Part shown: positions 56,881-64,000 of the stretch, piece by piece
How the letters are laid out: every line of letters begins with the position of its first letter
Position numbering within the stretch: the stretch's first letter is position 1
Source of the DNA: Sternotherus odoratus
Lineage: Eukaryota > Chordata > Testudines > Kinosternidae
DNA length: 64,000 nucleotides
Assembly: GCA_032164245.1 (NCBI GenBank)
Contig: JAVMKO010000022.1
Coordinates: 10,167,845-10,231,844 of the forward strand
Direction: 5' to 3'
Made by a program: the position numbers and the translations under genes
The notes under the pieces: model-generated
Databases searched by the model: none
Told to the model about the DNA's origin: nothing
Seen by the model: only the letters and a program-made list of their open reading frames with translations

Positions 56881-58133
56881 TAGCCGATGGAAGCTCTTTC
56901 TGAAAAGCTGGCTCTTTGTGCTGTTGGTTTACTTAGGCTGCAATCATTTTGGAACATGATTCCATCACGGTGTTTGTGGCGAGGATAAGACATTTTAGGG
57001 AGTATTACTAGGCACAGCACTGGCACAGTGAGACTTGGAACATAGACAGGCCCATAAAACACGAGGACAACATCTTTTTTCTCCCTGTCCATCCAGGCAA
57101 GAATGCATTTATACACCGTTGGGTGACAGCCATATTTCACAAGCGGGTTTGGATGCAGTTGTTTTTGTAGTGCGAACAACCTTCCCAAAGGGAAGTAACT
57201 TCCCAGGGTTGCTCCGCTGAACTTCACTTTTCTTATCCCAGGGAATTTTTCCCTTTGTAAAACATACCTGACTTTTCATGAATCAGGGTCTATGCAGAGA
57301 TACTTTAAGCAATTGACATCACCTTCTTACTGTACTCAATGGAAGAGTGGTGGTGACTGAAAAATCAGGCCAGAAGTCTTAAGGAAATTAGAAGAAAATT
57401 TATTCAGTTTCCCAAGCTGCTGGATATCCACAGCTCCAGCTAACTTCAGGGAGAAAGAATTGAGAGTGGAACATCAGGTCCCTTGTGCTGATGGTGCTCT
57501 CCTTCACCTCTTTACAGTAACTGATCTTAGAACAAGCTGTGAGTTCAAAGAGTGCCAGGCTAGCAGGAGAACAAGCCCAGGCAGAAACACCCCCATGCAG
57601 AAATCTTGCCAGAGAAGGTGAGCTGGTGATCTCACTGTCTATTTCGGAGCGGGTTTCCTGTTCCTCGCATCTGGTTAAAGTTTTTCCACATCCTCTTTAC
57701 AGAATGCAGCTCCTCCCACCCCACCTTGCTTGTGTCAGTGATTCACATTGCAGAGCAAAACCCAAGGAGGCGGCATGGGCAGAAACAAACGAGAAACAGG
57801 CCGAAGCAGTAACCTTTGGATCCAGAGCCAAACATCCCCGAATCTGAGGCTTTTCAGATGTGGGGTTTTACAGACAAAGCAGCTAGATTGATGACTCAGA
57901 AGATGAGGCATGTTCAGATCCAGAGTCCTGGTTGAGGCCTTTCTCTAACAGATGAGGAACAAGCAAGAATTAGCACAAGAGAGCTGGAAGTAGCACTGGA
58001 TGGAACAGCGGGAGGGCCAGGGGAGCAGAGAGAGAAAGGAAGTGCTGGGGAGATAGATGAAGCAGAGAGCAATGCAACAAAGCTTGCCCCTCAACACGAC
58101 TTCACCATCCTGCTTGACGAGCCCTGAAAATCA

Positions 58134-58150
58134 CTCTCTCTCTCTCTCTC
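58134..58150. repeat. (CT)n microsatellite
   Basis: About eight CT units before AAACACATC. Confidence 0.88.
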
Positions 58151-58424
58151 AAACACATCTTCCCACGGTTCCAGCCTCCTGCGATCAAGATCAACCGCAT
58201 GTTTCGACACACAGACACATGCAGAAGGCCAGCAGGCCCCCAGGCAACTCCACCTTATTACAAACACACTGACGCTTGTTAGCTGGGCTACTCCTTCCTC
58301 TTTCTGTAGAAAAGTCCCCTAATAAATAAATATTAGAGGCAACTCCAACTAGAGCACAAGTTCTGATTTTCTCTACCCACCCACCCCCCACAAAAATTGG
58401 GGGACATTTGGATCTGGTACCCAT

Positions 58425-58680
58425 CTTCATCATAATTAGTATGACAGCAGTGCGTGGATCAGGGTCCCATTGTGCTAGGCACTACGAAGGCTGCCCCTGT
58501 CCTAAAGAGTTTACAGGCTCAATAGAAAAGACAGCCAACAGGTGGGAGGGGAAACTGAGGCACACAGCAGTGAAGTGGCTTGTCCAAAGTCTCATGGCAG
58601 CATTAGGAACAGAACGGAGATCTTCTGACTCGGAGGACAAGTCCCTATCCACAGAACAACACTACCCTGTTATTTCAACC
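58425..58680 (-). repeat. Near-complete MIR-type SINE
   Basis: TCCCATTGTGCTAGGCACTA (58466-58485), AAAGAGTTTACAGGCTCAAT, GGGAAACTGAGGCACACAGC and GGAACAGAACGGAGATCTTC, then CCACAGAACAACACTACCCT. Full reversed order. Confidence 0.68.
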
Positions 58681-61600
58681 CAGCTTTAAAATGGGCTGAC
58701 CCAGAACACCCTATATTTTGTAAGAGTTCAGAGTCTGAATCCAAACCTCCCCACTGAGGTCCATCTCTTGTTTATATACTGACTGACAGCACCTTTCCTT
58801 CTAAGTGATGGCAGAGTGCTATATATAGGAACCACTTCACACTGCCCTGAAATAAAGCCAGGCTACCTAAAGGTTGTTCTTTTCTTAGAAAAAGAGAAGT
58901 TAAAACAAAAGAAGAAGAATGCCTCCAGCTGAAACTACAGGAGGGGAATTTCTAGGTGGTTAGAACGTAACAACCTCCCCCGAACTGGAACGTGGCCAGA
59001 GGACACCAGTGCGACTGAGTAGCTGCCAAAGTAGCACACCGGCAGTAAAGATTGCTGCAGCATTCAGAGCATTAATGTGGAATAACATGTTGCTCCGCAC
59101 CACAGCAACTCAATTGTCTGAAGAATAGAATGGCAGACGTCACTGTAGCAGCAGTTGAGTGAATTTAACAACCAGCTCCAAATTGTCTGACACCCTGATT
59201 GGGATAGGGTGGCTCTCTGGAGCAGGACACGTTTGTATGCCGTCTGTCTTTAAAGGTCTACGGAGAATTGCTTAGAGTAGAAGGTGACCAATCCATAGGG
59301 GCCACAGAGACACTGCACACCCAAAGAGACAGCGGGTAGAGCTCTTCATATTGAGTCCCAGGGGACCTGGCTCTTGGAGTCATATGAAATCGGATACCTA
59401 CGGGGAGGGGAAGCCATGCATGGAAAGCGGGGCAAGTGGGATATTTAATGCAGAACCGTGGGATCAGCTGCTGTCTGAGAGTCCAAGTCTGTGCTGCACC
59501 TCCAGGAGATTCAACATACAAGGTGCAGCCCGGGAAACACGAGCACAGAAGTGGCCTTCAACTCCCCAGGTTCTGGGTTGCTCCCGGGCTTGAAACCACC
59601 CCTGACTGGTTTAAGTGATGACAACTTGGCACCGGCCAGAATCCTAATAGGACTATGCGCTGCAGGCCTCCTCCGATAACCCGCCCCCATCTTGTCCTGC
59701 GCCGATGTCCGGGCTTGCGATGGATGCAATGGCTGCTATGCTGTTCCTGTGCTGGCCGAGGTCTTCCCCCACCCGGTGGGGGGCTTTGGTGGAGCAGTGT
59801 ATGCATGAGGCGAGAATCTACCCCTAGATCAGAGACCATGGTGGCCGGTGCACTAAGCATGACAGACGGACAGATGTCAGGGAGAGGAGAGACGGAGACA
59901 AGCACCCCAAGAACAGTCCCTGGCTCTGCTCCTCGCTGCTGAGAATGCAGTAGGAACCTCCCAGCTCCCTGTGAAGAGTGAATCACCGCACAGATGGAGC
60001 AACGCTCTGGCATCCAAACCTGGGTGTGACTAGAGGGTTAATCCCAAATTTAGAAGGAGATTCTTCTAGTGCCGAAGGAGGGGCGGGGGGACTTGGAAAG
60101 AGGCCCAAAGACTAGTCCCAAGTGTTCCTCACCATGTCTGGCACTGCCCTGGAATTCTTTGCACCTGGGTGAGGAGAGTGGGGGGGGAGGGGGAAGTGTT
60201 GCTGCTTGGATTCCTCCTGCCCTGCAATCGGCGCCTTCCTATTGCACGGGGACTTCGGTTTGGCCAATACGCTGCGTTAATGAGGCGGGAGCTAACAGCG
60301 AACACAGAAATGCAGCTGGAAGGCAGCAGCAGACGCAGGGTTGGTGTTTGGTTAGGCAGAGAGGAGCGATGCAGGCAGGCCTGGGGGATCAGACTGAACC
60401 CCTCGACCAGCAACTGCTCTCTTAGCAAAAGGGCTTGAGCGGGCTGACCTACAGCAACCAAGAACAGAACCTTTAATCCTAGCAGCCATGGCGTGTGACA
60501 CATCCCCTTTGTTTTCCTCACCGATGCCATTTGCACTCTTCAACTGGAAGCTCTTGGAGGGAAAGCAATGGTGTTTCCCCCCCCACACACACACACACTT
60601 TTAGTAGATTCTACCCATTGCAACCCACAAACAGCTGGGGCGCAATATAAACCAGAGGTGGGCCAGGGTGAAGAAACCATACAGCTCTGCATTCAGCACT
60701 CATCCCCAAGTGCAGGGTGTTTGGAACACGGGCTGCGATTGGCTCGCTCTAAAGTTAGGGGCTATTGGCAAAAACCCTCTGAATCTGCCCCAGAGTTTAG
60801 ATCCAGGCTTTCAGTCTGGACCCCTCTCTGTTACTAACAAAGCACCTCAAAACAGCGCTAGCTGGTACATTGGTGTTGTTCCTGGGGGCATTATATTATC
60901 CATATTAGAAGTGGAGGGAGAAGGGTGTTTAGTCTGTCATCTCAGAGTGTGTGCGGGGCTGGGGGAAAAGGGGGGGGAGGGGGAACTTTGAACCATTTTC
61001 AGTTTTCAACTCAAAACCTTGGGCCATCTCCAAGGACTTGTTCTATTGCTCAATGCTGCACGTTGCTCCAGTCTCACTTTCCTGAAGCCCAGGAACTGGT
61101 TACAGGAGTTATCAGGGAAAGGGCAAGTTTGGAAGTGAAATATGTTCAAGCTAAACATGGCTCGTCCTGCCAGCTGCTGGATCATACACAGGAGCAGAAC
61201 AGCCTGCTCCAGGCCTGTCCCTGCGTTTCATCCCTAGCCCCGCCTCACGGGACAATATGTTCCCATAAACAGAGGATACTTTGCCAGCGAAGGGTTAAAC
61301 TTCTCCCCTCTGAACAGAGAAAATGTGTACTTCCTAGGAGAGCACCACTAGGCTGATATGGACACAGCTTGCTCAGGGATAGCTGAGGAAAGCATTTGAT
61401 TTGCTTGCTATAGCTCAGGGCCCAGTTCTACACGAGTCAATACAATTACTCGTGAGGGTAGACATGGCTCACGTGAGTAAGGACAGCAGGATCAAAGCCT
61501 CAACGTCCAGTGTTGGAAAGGCTCTCTTACGAACATGGTTGATTTAGTTTATATTAGAGGGGAATTGATTTGAGGGAATAAGATGAACTCCCTGAAAAAT

Positions 61601-61829
61601 ACAGAGCCCAGAATCCTCCAGATAGTTTAGTCTTGCAGGGGAAGAAAGGGAACAACTCGGCATGTGTCTACACCCTCTTCCCCCTCCGCCCCAGGTCTTC
61701 CTCAACAGCCTTGAATGCCCTTCCAGTGCAGAGCACAAATGATGAATATAAATGTTGTTTTCGCGTTGTTCAGCTGGGTGTATCTGGCAGGCCCTCAGTG
61801 TCATCCGCAAAGCTCCCAAGCCCCCATAG

Positions 61830-62275
61830 GCGCAGGAAGTAGCAGTACGGGGGGTGCTGCTTCACCCCCGGGCTTTGTGCCTGGCATCCTGGCTGCCGGT
61901 CCTGCACCCCTGCCACCGGCCACCAACCCTGCTGCTGCCCAGGGGCTCTGCTGCCAGCCTCGGGTCCTGCTCAGCCACTGTCCCGGAGCCCTGCTCGGCC
62001 ACAGGTCCCGGAGACTCCACTGCCAGCCCCGGTGTCCTGCCTGGCCTCCGGCACCCAGGCTCCACCGCCAGCCCCGCATGCGGGGTCCTGGCCACTGGCT
62101 CCATGCCCAGGGCTCTGCAACTGCCCCTAGCTGTGGCCGTCTGCATCCCCTCTTCCTGGAGCCATGGCCCTGCTCCCGGCCCCAGCGCTTGGGGGTGGTG
62201 AAGAGCATGGACGGGGCAAGAGGGGTACAGCTCAGCACCCCCACTCCAAAAACTATTCCAGCGCCCCTCCAAGCC
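61830..62275. repeat. GC-rich low-complexity or tandem-like repeat block
   Basis: Imperfect words such as CCGGTCCTGC, GGTCCTGCTCAGCC, GGAGCCCTGCTCGGCC and CTCCACTGCCAGCCCCG recur at irregular spacing. It keeps two long overlapping frames open on both strands, which I take as a composition effect. It ends near CCAGCGCCCCTCC. It may be a GC-rich interspersed element. Confidence 0.45.
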
Positions 62276-62994
62276 TGGGTAGAAGTCAATGCACTGCTTG
62301 CCAACCTGCAGTGACATTCGTGCTGTTCCTCAAACAAGCCTCCCCCCGACTCACGTTCCCCAGGCTGGACGTGACTGTTCCAGAGGAATGCGGGGAACAC
62401 ACTCAAATTCCGAGGCACGCATCCGTCAAGAGCCGGACTTCGTCCAAAAGCCTTTGGCAGCCCCTGGCTCTGCGGCACTTTCTCTTTATAAAAGAACGGA
62501 TGTTTTGGAGAAACTTTTCGCCTTCCTGAGGCTGCTCGGAGGCTGTTACCGCTCAGCTGCTTCATCAGGAAGCCCTCATCGCAGCTGGGAAAGGGGAATC
62601 CGGGTTGCTGAATCTGAGACGTCAGTGGCGGCCTCGGGAGGAAAATGGAGATGCCGGGGCAGAGACCGGGAGATCTCCTGGGCTGGATCGGAACCCTGCC
62701 TGCCCTGCTTGGCTTTCGCACTGTAAGCCCCTCTGACTAAGCAATTCATTGATAAGGATTAGGAGACCCTTCCATAGCTCACCAAAGGGGCATGGTCTAG
62801 TCCTCTGAGCTGGGAACCAGGCACATTTGCGTTCTTCTGAGTCCACTTGACTAAGGAGTGATTTGTCCCTGGCAAGCCACTTGGCCTTGCTGAATGAGAC
62901 CTGATGAGCGGAACCAGAGGAGCTGGGTTTCTGGAGGGATCAATCTTAGGTACTTTTATGAGCCCCATCACCACAGTATCTGAGCCCTTCACCA

Positions 62995-63185
62995 TCTAGA
63001 ATGGATCCTCCCATCACCCCTGTGAGGGCCAGGCTATTATCCCCATTGCACTGACGGGGAACCGAGTCCAGACAGACCGTGGGACTTGCCCAGAGGTCAC
63101 ACAGGGTGATTGAGGAAGAGCAGGAATTGAACGCCAGGTGTCCCAGAGCTCAGGCTGGTGCTCTAACCGCTAGCCCATCCTTCCC
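62995..63185 (-). repeat. MIR-type SINE, well-preserved head
   Basis: On the minus strand it starts GGATGGGCTAGCGGTTAGAG (tRNA-like A box), then TGGCGTTCAATTCCTGCTC (B box) and ATGGGGATAATAGCC in the core. The rest of the tail is missing. Confidence 0.68.
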
Positions 63186-64000
63186 CTGGTAGGCGTGACC
63201 AGGGACTCAGGAATGCAAGCTGGGGCCAGGCTGTTACTTCACATATAAAGCTGGCCTCTCGGCATCCTTAAGATCTTTCCCACAACTCTGCCTGCTGGCC
63301 TGGCGCAGCCCTTATTGCTAATGTCACCCGCTGGAGAGGTGCTGTTTCACCAGCCTTAAATTTTAAAGGGACAGTGTCAAGCCAGGTGGCAGCTCCCAAC
63401 CATGCAGCTAATTGCTCAGCCATTCTAGCATCACCCATGCGAGTTGCGGGTGCCCGTGAGCCGTGGCACCTCTGATTCCCCACCACCACCACGTCCTGCT
63501 CAACAAGCAGAAGGCCACTTTGTACCAGCAGCTTGGGATGTCTGTTACTGGACCTCCCCCATGGGGCTCTCAATACAGAGGGGCTTCCTGAGGCAGTCGC
63601 TTGTAGGCGCAGTACAACCGTTGGCATGGATCGCTAAAGCTGCCTCTCCCCGTCCACCTTTACAACAGGTGAAGTCAGCTGGGACCTCTGGCGTCTTACA
63701 GGGACGGGCCCCTCGACTCTGGGAATTCATTCCCCGTCGTGGGCCTAGCAGAGTCTAAGCCCATTGACCCTCAGGGCAGAGAGTCTGTCTTTGCGCTGAC
63801 CTTTTGAGGGGGTGGACATCTGCCGACTAGTTGTGCGTGCCTGCACCCTAAGATTGCAGCAGAGGGTGTATTTCACACAGGAAAGAAGAATGCTGTTGTT
63901 GGTGTGTCTGTTCAGATACTTCAGGTTTGTGTTGCTGTCACTCTGGGTCCCCTCTCTCTAGTCACATCAGAGGCCAAATGCAGGGCCTGTGAAGCTTCGG

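Larger units (their letters stand above)
56050..64000. other. Gene-free region upstream of BTG2
   Basis: No chitinase-like or other exon is recognised, although chitinase-family genes are the next neighbours in human. Contents seen are SINEs at 58425 and 62995, the GC-rich block at 61830 and a CT microsatellite. The rest is unassigned. Confidence 0.5.

Noticed and set aside
56880..57227. 115-residue minus-strand frame
   Set aside because: No recognised family, no splice or promoter context, in repeat-rich intergenic DNA.
61801..62721. 306-residue minus-strand open frame, with overlapping + frames
   Set aside because: It lies over a GC-rich repeat block with both strands open. There is no recognised domain, no promoter or splice structure, and low-complexity Trp/Gly/Arg-rich content.
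53021..64000. Search for chitinase-family exons upstream of BTG2
   Set aside because: No DGxDxDWEYP-like motif or matching exon was seen in any frame.

Overview
This window is nuclear DNA from an amniote, most likely a turtle. Evidence for that is the intron-split vertebrate genes, the 3' end of a CR1 LINE with the tail common in turtles and crocodilians, dozens of degenerate tRNA-derived MIR-type SINEs, and many short non-autonomous hAT-like DNA elements. Nothing is prokaryotic or viral. A crocodilian cannot be excluded by eye.

Two protein-coding genes can be supported, facing each other (convergent). FMOD (fibromodulin, a keratan-sulfate small leucine-rich proteoglycan of the extracellular matrix) is on the + strand. 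It has a probable non-coding first exon ending at 17046, a large coding exon 2 (19382-20371) and a short last coding exon (26605-26756). A 3'UTR of about 1.7 kb carries a CR1 insertion. BTG2 (the BTG/TOB antiproliferative, CCR4-NOT-binding immediate-early protein) is on the - strand, with exon 1 coding at 52072-51904, exon 2 coding at 50298-49958 and a 3'UTR of about 2.1 kb ending near 47790. Its TATA/CCAAT promoter lies at about 52190-52300 in a GC-rich island. In human 1q32, BTG2 and FMOD are also convergent neighbours, with PRELP beyond FMOD. No PRELP exon is seen here, so it should lie to the left of this window.

Layout: 1-16.8 kb is gene-free upstream DNA with SINE, MITE and tandem-repeat debris. 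16.8-28.5 kb is FMOD. 28.5-47.8 kb is a gene-free convergent intergenic region rich in SINEs. 47.8-52.3 kb is BTG2. 52.3-64 kb is gene-free, with nested hAT elements, SINEs and a GC-rich repeat block.

The most distinctive structures are six copies of one 123-128 bp hAT-type MITE, all in the same orientation and three with perfect 8-bp target-site duplications. Others are a 46-bp GC-rich minisatellite about 14 bp inside the BTG2 intron from the splice donor, a 9-bp-arm dyad upstream of the BTG2 promoter, and a fibromodulin sequon inside the N-terminal cysteine cluster. I found no convincing new multi-gene system.
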